Assembly: GCA_030770535.1 (NCBI GenBank)
Contig: JASVEC010000020.1
Span: forward strand, 434,001 to 498,000
Direction: 5' to 3'
DNA from: Batkoa obscura
Lineage: Eukaryota; Entomophthoromycota; Entomophthoromycetes; Entomophthorales; Batkoaceae
Length of the DNA stretch: 64,000 nucleotides
A program made the translations under genes and the position numbers. A model generated the notes under the pieces. The model was not told the DNA's origin, searched no databases, and saw nothing but the letters and a program-made list of their open reading frames with translations. Shown one piece after another: positions 22,632 to 34,560 of this stretch (the first letter of the stretch is position 1; the number at the start of each line of letters is the position of its first letter).

Positions 22632-22728
22632 GGGGATGTTTTTTTGATTTCATTACTTTTTCCATCTTTAAACGTTATTTAAGTGGAAAGGTTTTTAACA
22701 AAATTTTTGAATGAAAAAATACATCCCC
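22632..22728 (+). mobile_element. MITE copy 9, well preserved
   Basis: Type copy for the family: GGGGATGT and ACATCCCC ends, perfect ATAT duplications at 22628-22631 and 22729-22732. Internally the family has TTTTTCCA, a 20-base spacer usually containing AAGCGCT, then TGGAAAAA, so the centre can fold into a hairpin. The right half carries GTTAGTAAAATTCTTAA. The element has no coding capacity of its own. Confidence 0.9.
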
Positions 22729-24960
22729 ATATAATATTAACACAAACTTTGAGGTAAGTTTATTTGTTAATGGTTCCGCTAAATGTTAGTCCCTATATGG
22801 ATTGCTACTTTAAATACTAATTGCTGTCTTTTCAAAAACTCGATAATCTCGTATTAAAGCCCTTAGTTATTTTGTTACAGGCACTTAGAACTAAGCTGTG
22901 ATGATAGTATTTTAAAACCAACTTCGACTCAACCTTAGCCTAAAACCATTCTTTTTAAACAGGTATTGTAATATAAAAAATGAATTTGTTTAGGATTGAT
23001 TAAAAGCTGGGTTTTAAATTTGGGGTTATTTTTTTCACAAAATAAGGGTTAATTGAAAAATAACCAAAGTTCCAGAATTAATATTTACCTTGATTTATTA
23101 CACATAAATTGCCTTTTTATGAAAATTTGGGGGGGGGTTTTTTAAAAGCAATAATATGCAAGTATAAATGTTTAATTAGTAGTGTTTATATTGAAGTTTA
23201 TACACTTCAATTATATATATTAATATAAGGTTGTTTATAAAGTAATCTCCCTTCTTGGACAAATTCCTATTATTAAGAATATATAGTTGCTACAGACGAA
23301 TTTTTTTTACATCAAAAATATCTTGTTTTTAGAGATAAAAAAATGTTTGTTGTTGCAATCAATAACCTACCTATTTTCTTACCCAATAAAAAAGTCTACT
23401 CTAGAAGCCATCTTACAAATCCCAAATTAGCTTATTCTTTTTTAAATATATAGGCTGCTAGCTCATTACAATCTGTTAAAAGCTTGTTGTTTCAAGCACC
23501 CAAGTTATTATGGAATTTTTGAAATAATTTGCTATTAGTTATTTAGCTTTTAAGTATGTGGACTATTTTGTACTAATTTTTAAGATATTTAAAAAGCTCT
23601 AATTGATGGGTTTCATTAATGTAACATGGAACTTTTTAATATATAGAGCATATTAAATGGATCCATTTTATATCTCAGAGCATAATCTACTATCCCAAAG
23701 TTCTAAATACTTTGAATTTTTAAAAAATTCCTATTGTTATTGTAATAAAACGATTTAAAAGTGATTAAATGTGAATAAAATAAATAATGTAAAAATGAAA
23801 TAAAACTTATTAATTAAAAAAATATTTTTTTAATATCATAACATGAACACTTTTTGATCATAATGAATAGAGTACAAGTTATTTTGAAATTAATCGAAAT
23901 TAATATGATGATTAAGTCAAGAGCTTGGTTTACTTGTGTCCACTATCCGGTTCAATACATTAAATCTATTATGTCTTGAATAAATATTTAATTTACATAT
24001 CAAGTTAAACTATGATTCCATCAATTATCGCTATACCCATTTCAACCTGTACAACTCTTGTCTTTTAGTCAATCTCTAATCTATAAATGGTTTAGAGCTA
24101 ATGAGGAGGAACAATTAATTGGCTCAAGTACTTAACAACTAAGAAAATCGCTTTAGTCAAATAAAGAAATAAGCCTAGAAGTTAAATTTCAGTATCTTGT
24201 CCTCTTATTGGTTGGATCATAGATGAAATCACACTCTTAAACTCTTAAATAGTTTGTTTTTAGATAAAGCGTAGAGAATAAATTATTTCTATAATCAAAA
24301 TAAAAAGCCCCTTACTTCAATATATCACTAAGTATGGGGTAGAGGTTATTTTTGATAAAATAAAAGAATATTAACTAACTATTATCTAGCAATTACTTAC
24401 AAATTCTTTTTGTAGCAATACAACACACCTATAATAAAATACAAAATAAATTACATATATTCCTTAATGCACTACCACTTATTACTCGAATTGATGGTAA
24501 AAGTACAATAGCTATTTATCTACAGTAAAAAAACAAACTTAGATGCTTTTAAAAGTCATACTTGTTTTAATTCATGTAAAAACCTACTATAGCAAATAGC
24601 TAGTTAGACTTTTTAATAATAGATTATCTAGGACACCTTACTAAACTACAAATGAAACCTGCAATAAGGGAGAATAATCAAAGTTGAGCCAATAAAATAA
24701 CTTTAAAGGAACATTCATTTGTTTTAAATTAAGCTGAGTTAACGCATCAGCTAATTCTTTGGAATCTCCCTAGTTAATTGCCAAAAAAGTCAAGCCAAGC
24801 TCATTATTACGTCCCTAATTTTATTAAGATTGAGGAAAATTTGGAATTTCCCCTTATTTTTGGAAAGTGATTTTTTGGTATTCCAAAAAAAAGATAAAAA
24901 TAAGATGCAGGGTGGGTATTAAATTTCCGAAGCTTAATAAAACTCTCCTAAAAAAAATTA

Positions 24961-24968
24961 TATAAATA
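24961..24968 (+). promoter_or_regulatory. Possible TATA box of the kinase gene
   Basis: TATAAATA about 140 bases upstream of the ATG at 25109, the same octamer as before the trypsins. In this AT-rich DNA the match alone is weak. Confidence 0.35.
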
Positions 24969-25108
24969 GTAACAAACTCAATTAGATTTTTTTATATTCT
25001 CTTTCATTTTAAATTTTCAATCTCAATCAATCCTAATTTATTAATTTCTTGCTAGTGTGAGATATAAAACTTATTGTCATTTTAAGCATTTAACAACATC
25101 AACACAGA

Positions 25109-26257
25109 ATGCTAACAAGTAACAACGGTGATACATATATTGGACATGATAGGTATCTTGTCTTAGAAATGCTAGGGTACGGTGCCAATGGCACTATTTA
25201 TTTAAGTAAAGATATATCAAATGGTGAATTGGTAGCAATTAAAGAATTAAAACGCAATGGTTTGAACCCAAGAGAAAGAAAAATTCAAGATCTTGAGGCT
25301 TACTTTCATCAAATCCTTTCTGAATCAAATCATGTTGTCAATCTTTATGATACTGTTGAAGATGAAGATGCTCTTTATCTTGTTATGGAGTTTTGCGAAC
25401 ATGGGGATTTATTTGAATTTGTAGTTAGACAAACTGTACAGCAAAGATTAGACAATATACAATTAAACAAAAAATTAATAAAACAAGTGATATTAGCAGT
25501 TATTGATTGCCATAATAAAGGAATATATCATCGTGACTTGAAGCCTGAAAATTGTATGCTTTCAGGTGACGGGTTTGAAGTACGTTTAGGTGACTTTGGA
25601 TTATCTACAGACGAAATTATTTCTAATGATTATGGATGTGGATCTGCTTGTTATATGTCACCAGAATGTAACATACTATCACAAGATAAGGGACACGGAT
25701 TCAATACAATTAAAAATGATGTATGGTCATTAGGTATCATAATGATCAATGTAATGTGCGGATTGAACCCATGGAAGCAAGCTTGTATTGAAGATGAAGC
25801 TTTTGTCGCTTATTTGAGGAACCCATTATACCTATATGAAACTTTAGGAATATCGCACGATTTTTACCTTATCTTAAAAGATGTATTACAGATTGACCCA
25901 GAAAATAGAATTAGCTTAGAAGAGCTATTATATAGAGTAGAAAACTGCACTCATTTCTTAAAACTACAACCATTAGACGAAAATGTAGCAACAACAAATA
26001 ATACAACTCAACTAAAAGCTCCATTGAGTATATCTATTGACTCTGCTTCTTTATCAAACTTTGAAGATGAAGTATATTATTCAGATTCATGCCATTCCCT
26101 TTCTTCTCCAACTAACCCCATATTTGACTTATTACCTGGCGAGCCCAGGTTTGACAAAGATAATATGTTAGCCATGTACTTTGATGAGGGTATTGGATCC
26201 TCATCAGCCGGAAATAATCACCATAGCTATATCGATTTAATTGAATCGGATTATTAA
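25109..26257 (+). CDS. Ran1/Sks1/Vhs1-like Ser/Thr kinase
   Basis: Intronless protein kinase of 382 aa. The kinase domain covers about 16-285: Gly loop GYGANGTIY (23-31), catalytic Lys45 in VAIKEL, HRDLKPEN (141-148, base Asp143), DFGLST (162-167), and GCGSACYMSPE (177-187), where SPE replaces the usual APE. Activation-loop GCGS followed by YMSPE is characteristic of the fungal Ran1(Pat1)/Sks1/Vhs1/Ksp1 group, which act in nutrient and meiosis or growth decisions. The tail (about 290-382) is Ser/Asn-rich and acidic, ends LIESDY and has no recognised domain. All catalytic residues are present. The specific pathway cannot be told from sequence. Confidence 0.93.
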   Translation: MLTSNNGDTYIGHDRYLVLEMLGYGANGTIYLSKDISNGELVAIKELKRNGLNPRERKIQDLEAYFHQILSESNHVVNLYDTVEDEDALYLVMEFCEHGDLFEFVVRQTVQQRLDNIQLNKKLIKQVILAVIDCHNKGIYHRDLKPENCMLSGDGFEVRLGDFGLSTDEIISNDYGCGSACYMSPECNILSQDKGHGFNTIKNDVWSLGIIMINVMCGLNPWKQACIEDEAFVAYLRNPLYLYETLGISHDFYLILKDVLQIDPENRISLEELLYRVENCTHFLKLQPLDENVATTNNTTQLKAPLSISIDSASLSNFEDEVYYSDSCHSLSSPTNPIFDLLPGEPRFDKDNMLAMYFDEGIGSSSAGNNHHSYIDLIESDY

Positions 26258-29200
26258 TCGATTATACTCTTCTAGGCTATTCTTTGTACCCTATTATTAA
26301 TTTATTTTACTACTTTCATTGTAATTCTTATTCAAAATTTCCACCAATAAAAGTGACTTTATTGTTAACAAAATTTTAATTAAACAGACTTTCTCAATAG
26401 CTTAAAAAATTAATTTAATACTTTAAACATCAATTAATGAGTAATTGATAAGTTATAACTCTTAGTTAAAGGCACCAAGTAATAATTATCTCATGTTAGT
26501 CATTATTATATAGTTTTTTATGATATTCTTTAAGTCGATTTTAAAAAACTTCGCTTAATAATTAGAAATCAATCAGGGTTATTGTTCCATTCAATTTATT
26601 TTTAACAAAGGGATGTAAAGATCGCTTTTACATATTATGTGGCGGCTATTTAGCTAGATTAGCAAAACAATACACATGATTCAAGGGATATAAAGCGTTT
26701 ATTTTTTTACCTCAGATCCCAGCCTAAAAAAAATTTATAACCTAGTTTTAATAGTAAAAAGAATCAAGTGTAATTAGGCAAATTAGTTTTAGTTAAATTA
26801 TGTTGGTAACTTAAAACGTTTTGAGTTCATTTCAGTTAAATACAAAAGAGTCAGATAAAAAATCTCAAATTTTTGCCCAATATAAATTATAAGTTATTTG
26901 TTCGTTCTTTCTATATACTTAAAAAAGTTAATTATAACAACAGTAGTCATTCTTGTCATTTTTTGAAGAAAGAATCTAAACTTTATAAAATATAGCTTAA
27001 TGCAATCACTTTTCACATCCCCTAAAGAGTGATTTTTGAATTAAGATTTATTTTTTGGTATCAAACAGTTATTTATACCCAAGATATTAAATATTTCTTT
27101 TTAATAAGAATCCAACAATGTATTGCTGATGTATTAATATGTTAGCTCATAGATAAATAAAACTAGCATATAATTAATTATATACCCTCATTTACTAAGA
27201 AAATCCTATCTTCCCCACCTTTTTCTATTCAATTTATAAGCGAACCAAACTTTCCCCAAATTTTATATCAAATTATTTTGTATGCTCCCACTTTTCTATT
27301 AAAATCATTAAAATTTTAGTTAATTCAAAATCCCTAATTAAAATATTAAAGTATTTATTTCAATTTATGCTTATTAACCGTGTGCTTTATTAACTTAAAA
27401 AAATTAATATCTTCCAGCATTAAGGTTTTATTTATATAAGACGAGCATATAGATGAATAGGAATTTATTATTATAAAGTTGGGTTTCGACTATTTTAATG
27501 TAATACATCATTTATGATAAAAGTAGTTAATTAACTTTGTGATTTAAGATAGATGTAGAAAGTTATATATTAAAATAGGTAACACTTTATTAACAGAAAC
27601 TATGAAAAAATTATGGATTCTCTACATAAATGTTTTATATGTTTTCATACTCATTACTTATTAACTAATTTCATGTTTGAAACATCTTAATGTTTGTTAT
27701 TATTTTATGCTAAAAATTAGCCTAGAATATCATCACCATTATTACAAATTAATTAACTATAAGTCTTTGAAGCTGTTGCATCTCTATTATAACCTAATTT
27801 GCGATAGTTTTAGAGTCAGTTGTTAGTTTATTTGATTTTTAGAGCCTAATCCTTAATTTTATCTGAATTTTGCTATAAAATGAACAGTTCTTAGTGCACA
27901 TTTGAGCTTAAGTAAATCAAATAAATTTTAATCTAAGATTTTGACTTGATAACAGGGTAACAGCTCTTTAGCTCCAAAAGTGCAGTGCTATCTATAAATT
28001 TAATTTAAGCATGAATTGGGATTTTCATTTTGTATTTGATAAATAGAAAATAGAACAAATCATCACAAATGAATTCTGCAAATACAGATATTTATTCACG
28101 TTTTAATTAAATTTGCAGAAAGCTCTGCTCTTTTGAAAATAAACAGCAGTGATTAAGCCTGTTAAAATTCATTTTGTTTTATGGCATTTCAATTTCGGCT
28201 TAAATAAAATCTAATAATACAGCAATAAATTTTTTCTACTGGTTCTACTCTAAAGATTTTTCTCAACCTTCTAATAAAAGATCACTTAAGTATTAATTTT
28301 ACTGGTTTGGGTAACAAAACCTAAAGTCAGATTCCAAATTTTTTATTACCCTGTCCCCACGACAATTAAAAATATTCTCTAAAGAACTGTAAAAATTTGA
28401 TATAAAATCAAACTTCGCTAATGAGTTTTTTTAATAATAGCAGTGCGGTTTGATGTGGTATTAATCTACGTTTTGGAAAGCTCCATTTTATACTAAGAAT
28501 ATGTCAAAGAGTTTATTATACAGATAAGCACCACAATTTATAAATAGTTGAATTATAATAGTATTTGAATTGGAATTAAAGTTTATTTAAGAAGATACTA
28601 TTATGCTCGAAGATAGTATCGAATAAACACCACTTTCAAAGTTTGAATTAGTAATATTCAAATAGGTTATTCGTATCTTTGATCATTTAAAATAATTTGA
28701 CAAAATTGCCTTAAAATAAAACTTGATACAAAAGTTAAAAATGATTACAATATATACTGATAATTACATCTGCTTTATTAACTAGAGACTTTTATATAAT
28801 CAGCCTTTGAACATTTTTAAATAGTGTAAACTGATAAAAATTAAAAAAAAAAGTGGAGGCGGAAAGTTAATTTTTGCTTAAAAATTCAGGGATAATGTAA
28901 CTATTACTTTGAAGTTAAATTTTAATTAAATTTTGAACATTTGATAACTTAAGATTAAAAGACTATTGATTAAATTTTATAAAAATGACTGTAAAGAGCT
29001 TGAAATAGAATAAATACTTTTCTAACATTCAATAATCAAATGCTTTTTAAATTGCTAAATTGATTATATCATAGTATAATCATAAAATTTTATATTTGTT
29101 TAAACAAAGTTTTGATTTTAGAGATTAAAAATATTTTAAAATAAGAATAAAAAAGTGATTTTGTAAAATATACTAAAATATTGTATGTTTTCAATTGGAT

Positions 29201-29943
29201 ATAAGAATTATAGTTTAATTGTACTGAAGTATTTAATAGAATAGTTTTTGGTATATAATTACATAATAAAATGTAAACGTTTAAATAATGTATACAAACG
29301 CTACTTTTGATTTTCCCTGTTAATCATTTTTTACTAATAAATTCTCCTAAAAGTTGCTAATTAATTGCTCAGCTTTTACACCTAGATTTCAGTTAGGTAA
29401 ATTCAAACCATATATCTTATCTTTTCACTTATGATGCCTTTCGTTGGATTTTATTTCTTTTCATTACTCCTTCAGCTGTCCCCACTCTCTTAACATTTAA
29501 TTTAACGCTTTTATCCAAATTTTTAGTTTTCCAATTGACAAATTTCTACTATCTCCCAATTACTTGCAAAGTAATCATGTTCGACTTTAAGCCTTCCTTT
29601 ACCAATACCTTTATTGGCTCAATTCTCTGAGCCGTTTACTGTTCATGCTGGAAATTTTATGTAAAAGCTCCTGATATAGACTTATTTGCACTTAACCTTT
29701 ACATAGAATGGCACATTGCTTAGCCAAATGAAGTTAACTTAACTTCAATTCACCTTTTCTCTAGAAAATCAGGAAGGTTCTCTCTTACAAAGTAGCCTCC
29801 GAATCTTTATAAACATATTTTTCTTATTTAATAAAAAACATTTCCCCATCTGGGTTCAAGGCCTCAAAAAAAAGTTATCATTTAATTATAAAAAACAATA
29901 GACCTTTCTGTACCAATACTCATAATCTGTTTTAAACTAAACG
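26258..29943. other. 3.7-kb AT-rich region, no gene seen
   Basis: No sustained frame, MITE or tandem repeat. About 29330-29800 is slightly richer in C and T on the plus strand and might be an old gene remnant, but I find no alignable motif. Confidence 0.45.
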
Positions 29944-30597
29944 ATGGACGATGGCTTTGACACTAAAAGCTTGTAAATAAGCTGAGTCAAAGGAGTTCCA
30001 TATCAGCTATAAGGTGGAAGTAAAGGTAGTCTACTTTTATATTTCAAGGAATGAAATAAAGCATTATTACATATATTATGGAAAGATATTGCTTCAGATT
30101 GCTATTATAAATATAAAAATGAAATGAATTTTTTTTTTGAAAGATATGGGCATTGTATTAAACATTTAAACTTCATGATGTTTCCAAAACTATTGATTCA
30201 TTACTCAATATATCTAAATAGTAGAAAACCTATTTATTATTAGGTCATTATTTAGATTATGTGAATTTTTTCAAAAGTAACCCTCTAGTAAATCTTTCAT
30301 ACAAACTTCCTTAATGGTATGGGGATGTTTTTTTTGACTTCATTACTTTTCCATTTTTTTAAGCGCTATTTGAGCAGAAAGATTATTAGTAAAATTCTTA
30401 AACACAAAAATACATTCCCATATGTTGTGTCTTAGTTTGCAAAATTTTGAGATAGTAAATTGTTACTTTAATATTAGTATGCCTTTTTCAAATCATAAAA
30501 TGATAAAGGATACCAATTTACAGAATGTTACATTCAAATATATTGTATGTCCCAACTTAAAAAAATTCATAGACCATATTTTAATCTATTTTTAAAA
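29944..30597 (+). pseudogene. F-box/LRR pseudogene B with central deletion and MITE
   Basis: In one frame it starts MDDGFDTKSL and aligns to the paralogue at 58786: KGVPYQL for KEVLYHL, then LLLYFKE, NKALLHILWKDI for NKAITPILWGDI, RYGHCIKHL for KYSHYIKTL. There are stops, one of them replacing the conserved F-box Trp. After a frame change, LGHYLDYVNFFKSNP continues up to MITE 10 (30321-30419). Beyond the MITE only the C-terminal LRR part is found (SLQNFEIVNCYF, LQNVTF, CPNLKKFIDH), so the LRR middle is missing exactly where the MITE sits. Confidence 0.75.
30321..30419 (+). mobile_element. MITE copy 10, at deletion joint in pseudogene B
   Basis: Intact ends GGGGATGT and ACATTCCC, but flanks are GTAT left and ATAT right. 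Confidence 0.9.
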
Positions 30598-30872
30598 TAT
30601 AAAATCACTTAATTGTATAGGTTTAAAAGACACAAATTTTTATGCAGAGTATAAAACTGAACCTGACTTCTTCTTGTGACCAATTATCTGTATTAGAATT
30701 TTTATAACTCAGTATTGTAGAATGTTAAGGGATTCCAATTGATTGTGTATTTGGTATAAAGATAAATTTGGCCTTAACTTGTTTTAAGTTTACATCTTTA
30801 TACCTATATTATTAGTTTATTTCAAATTGACATTTTTAGATATTTCAATTGTTGTTATTTGTTATTTCATAT

Positions 30873-30971
30873 GGGGATGTTTTTTTTGGGTTCATCACTT
30901 TTTCCATCTTTTAAGCACTATTTAAGTAGAAAAACTATCACTAAAATTCTTAAATATAAAAATACAACCCC
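30873..30971 (+). mobile_element. MITE copy 11
   Basis: Ends GGGGATGT and ACAACCCC, flanked by ATAT on both sides. Confidence 0.9.
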
Positions 30972-31059
30972 ATATAATAAACTACTTTTGAAAAATATTT
31001 ATTAAAAGCTGAAATATTATAAAAGAATCTAGTTGTGATATCTATGTTTTTTGAACATC

Positions 31060-31330
31060 TTAACTAGAATTCAAATCAAAGCTAGAATATATAGAACAAT
31101 TAGATTTTCGTTCATTAGAGGTACAATCTTTTCTGACGACTACCGTATTGCTCAATATAACCATAATCATTTCTATTTTACTTCTTCTAATAGCTCTCTT
31201 TCCCATTCTCTTTGAATGAAAAAACTTTTGATATCTAAAGTAAATGAACTTCTTCTTCTTAAAAAAGTAGAATTTTATCAGATAAAACTGTTTCCCTATA
31301 TATTTAATTGCTTTCGTTTTATTATTACAA
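31060..31330 (+). pseudogene. LRR fragment of F-box family (weak)
   Basis: Short pieces such as SKLEYIEQLDF and LLLKKVEFYQIKLFP resemble LRR segments of the neighbouring F-box remnants (for example ELDDLEMIKL at 59370). No start, no F-box, several stops. It might belong to pseudogene B or to a separate copy. Confidence 0.4.
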
Positions 31331-31592
31331 AAGTGTCAACTTATAGCTCTCTTTACCTTGGCAAATGAAGCTCTTGTAACTTTTCAATCACTCAAAAAGG
31401 ATAAAGCATTGGTGTCCATAGTATTTTAAAATATAAAATAAAATAGCCTCTATTAAAAACTATTGTTATATAGACTTTCAATGTTATCAAATATAATAGT
31501 TATTTTATAAAATGTAAATTATAATAGGTTGACAATGTTCTAAATTCAATACATAAAATAAATTCAAAAACCTGAATAAAAAATCAATATCT

Positions 31593-31690
31593 GGGGCTGT
31601 TTTTTTTAGTTTCATTATTTTTCCATTTTTTAAGCGCTATTTATGTGGAAAAATTGTCAGTAAAATTCTTAAATACAAAAATACATCCCC
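31593..31690 (+). mobile_element. MITE copy 12, ATCT target site
   Basis: Ends GGGGCTGT and ACATCCCC, flanked by ATCT on both sides. Its left end shares TTAGTTTCATTATTTT with the transposon at 8653. Confidence 0.9.
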
Positions 31691-31899
31691 ATCTATTAAA
31701 AATTTTGTGATATTTATTTATATACTTTGCTAGATAGCTGCTTGGATGTGAAACCTCAAATAATTTTATAATTTTATATTTTTATAATACTTTAATATGT
31801 ATTCAATAAAAATATCTAAATGTAAATTATAATAATTATCAAATGCTACATTAATTAGGTCATGGTTTAATATCACTTCTCTTTTGTTATTTAAAAATA

Positions 31900-33130
31900 A
31901 TAAGTTAATATTAAATTCAACTTTTGACCTCGAAGTGCTGTAAATTAGGACATAATTTATATAAAAAATTTAAAAAATCGTTTTCTAAGGTAAAATTTGT
32001 AATATTCAATATCCGTTATGTTACAGTTCTTTATTAGAAAATTTTCTTTGATTAAAGGTAAAAAACTATAAGATACCTCTAAAGTCAACAGTGTAGTTGT
32101 TTTAATATTGGATATTGAATATAGATGCTTAGATAAAGTGCTATAAACATAATATGACTTTAATATTTTAGCATTGTAAATGTATCCTTATCTACAATTT
32201 GATGAGTTAAATTACAACCAAGTAATGTTAACTCCTATAAATTTGATATTTCATTAAACTTTAAGATTGAAGAATCTGAAATATTGAGCTTCAAGCTTTG
32301 TGTAATTAATAAATTTTATACGCGTCTCTTCTAATTTATTTATTTTCACACATTCAATACTTAACCTTTCCAATTGTGGAAATTGTTGATTTAACAAAGT
32401 TAAACTCTTCTAATTCAAGGCTAATATAATCTAGTTCAAGTACCTTTAAATTATCAAGTTTACTTATCAAATTTTCAAAAAATAGTATTTCAACATCGTC
32501 ATCACAACTGATTAGCAATGAAGTAACTGTTGATGGTAAATATGATATTATCAATATTATAGATTATGTAATCAAATTCCAAGTATTTCAAATAATAAAA
32601 CATCCCTTTAATATTGATTTTGTTCGGAAGTATACATTCTTCAACTGTTATATCATAAATAAGCGTTGTATAGGTAAGACCTAATGATAGAAAGTCTTTA
32701 AATTGATTTATATTTTTTAAACATCGATCAAAATTTGTATATAATTTAACATTGCTTGGATCTTCTAATAAATGCAAGGGTAGATTTAAATAATTCTTAA
32801 GCTTTAAACATTTGATACAATATCCCTGTTTTTTAATAGCTTTCTTGATTCTATTACTATAATTATTATAGTAGCTTCGACTCATACCTCCCCATAATAT
32901 TGGTACAATTACTTGGTTCCACTTTTTACAACAAATGAGTAAACTAAGTTTGTCATTAGATGAGAGGTGGTATAGCATTTGGGGGTGTTTTTTTTGACTT
33001 CACTACTTTTTCCATTTTTCAAGTGTTATTTGAGTGGAAGATTTGTTAGTAAAATTCTTAAGCACAAAAATACATTCCCATTTCTTTAATTATCTTTTTT
33101 TCTAAATCTTCCAGTTGAAAATTATTTTCA
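31900..33130 (-). pseudogene. F-box/LRR pseudogene C, F-box split by MITE
   Basis: Read from 33130 downwards: FQLEDLEKKIIKEM, then MITE 13, then LYHLSSNDKLSLLICCKKW, VPILWGGM and YLNLPLHLL, aligning with the locus at 58786. The start codon position reads TGT with a stop just before it. Near 32550 the frame shifts (DNII continues as SYLPSTVTSLLISC in the next frame). LRR remnants follow down to about 31900 with further stops (LERLSIECVKI, LTLLGCNLTHQI, LCPNLQHFEV). The codons on both sides of the MITE are well kept, so the insertion is probably not the oldest lesion. Confidence 0.8.
32982..33079 (+). mobile_element. MITE copy 13, ATTT target site inside F-box
   Basis: Ends GGGGGTGT and ACATTCCC, flanked by ATTT on both sides (32978-32981 and 33080-33083). 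Removing the element and one ATTT gives an uninterrupted IIKEMLYHLS. Confidence 0.92.
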
Positions 33131-34560
33131 CACTAGATCGAACTGTAGTGTAAAAATTAAAAAATAAAAGATAAAAAGAGATATGAGTTTTTGTTTATAC
33201 TAGTACCAGTTGTTCATGGCTAAGTAATAGATTAACTTACATAAACTCAGATTAGATAACATTGCATCATAGTATTCTATGGTGTATTTTTTTATTATGG
33301 AGTCATGGTTAATCAATGTATAAAGTGGATTTGAAGTAGAATTATGTTTTAATTTTTCAATTTGATTTAGGCTTAAGTTTATAAATATTTATATAAATGT
33401 TTTTGTTACATGTCTTTCAAAAAGGTGTATTTTGTTTTCCTTATACAATATAAATTTTAACAAACTCAATCAAATCATGATAGAAAACATTTCCATGTAC
33501 TGATCAAAAATTAAAATTAAAACTGAAAAACTAGATTTTGGGCTAAGGTATATTTTAAACCAAAAAATAGGCATTTAAAATAATTTATTTTTCCCACTAA
33601 AAAATCCACCAAAATGATAAGTTCTGATATTATATTAGTTATTTTCCCCTTACCAGATTTAGTACTAAAACGTTCAATTTGATCGTCTCAATACATTTCA
33701 GTAACAAATAAAGGGTATCACAGTGGATTCAACCCTATCGCCGCTACCTACTCTGTACTCACTCTAGCTATATCTTTAACACTCAAGCCAAAACCAAGGA
33801 CCGCCTAGCCACGTAGCTATTTTCACTACGATTATAATAGCTACAAGGTGGTCGTCATGTAGCCATGGATAAGGGAATAAGCAATTGTAGCTTAATATAC
33901 ATGATACCTCAAAGATAGCTCACTAAATATTGTTTCTATTTTTTTATATAAAATAGAAATCTTACTAGATTTAATAGTTATGGGTATTAAGGATTTAAGA
34001 TTGTTTGAAGAGTTGCATTGTGTCATCTTTTTATAGATTATTTATTATATTTTAACATACAGTCATACTATCAAAATATCCTCAGGGGTGAGTAATTGTA
34101 ATACTAATGAGAATTTACATGAAAATAATTTAATTTTTTACCTATAAAAGCTTCTACTGTCTTAACTAATAATATAAAAATATTCATAAATGTTTAGGAT
34201 TTTTTTATTAAGTATCTTTAGTCACTATTTGCAGCAAAAAGTATATCTCATACTTAAATTTTGATTTATGAGAAATGTCAATTGCTGTGTACTACTTTAA
34301 CTTCATGATATGAACTATTGCTTGGTATTTGAGTTACTTTTATGAATTCCAAAACTTAATCAATTTGATTATCCTTTATGCAGCATAAAATGTGGAAAAT
34401 TAGTTATCTATTGCAGAAGTGAAGAATAATGTTTCAAAATTTTAGCCAAACCTTACTTGACTTTTAACTAGTTAATTGATATTTTCAAACTTAAATTAAA
34501 AATTTAAATCACTTAAGAATTAATCTTTTGTTAATTTAATAAAACTAATATAACTAAACA
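33131..34560. other. AT-rich intergenic DNA
   Basis: No gene recognised. About 33720-33880 is less AT-rich than its surroundings and holds the hairpin listed next. Confidence 0.5.
33809..33851. repeat. Imperfect inverted repeat in GC-richer island
   Basis: CCACGTAGCTATT faces AATAGCTACAAGGTGG across about 14 bases; AATAGCTAC pairs fully and CCAC/GTGG pair beyond a small bulge. Possibly a structured RNA or a decayed element. Confidence 0.4.

Larger units (their letters stand above)
20820..25108. other. 4.3-kb AT-rich region with three MITE copies
   Basis: No gene recognised. A short ORF at 20812-21042 with a hydrophobic run overlaps the GPI1 start in another frame and is not convincing. A run of nine G at 23129-23137 stands out in this base composition. 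Confidence 0.5.

Noticed and set aside
22628-22732. Tc1/mariner origin (TA target, TGGGG ends) for the MITEs
   Set aside because: ATAT sites alone would allow it, but copies 12, 13 and 15 have ATCT, ATTT and ATTA on both sides; in copy 15 the base before GGGG is A.
30873-30971. Helitron-type element (hairpin near an end, no duplication)
   Set aside because: Clear inverted ends and 4-bp duplications are present, and the hairpin is central.
33725-33815. Minus-strand tRNA suggested by GGGTTGAATCC and TGGCTAGGCGG
   Set aside because: The arms do not pair into a cloverleaf and the A box is off by one position.
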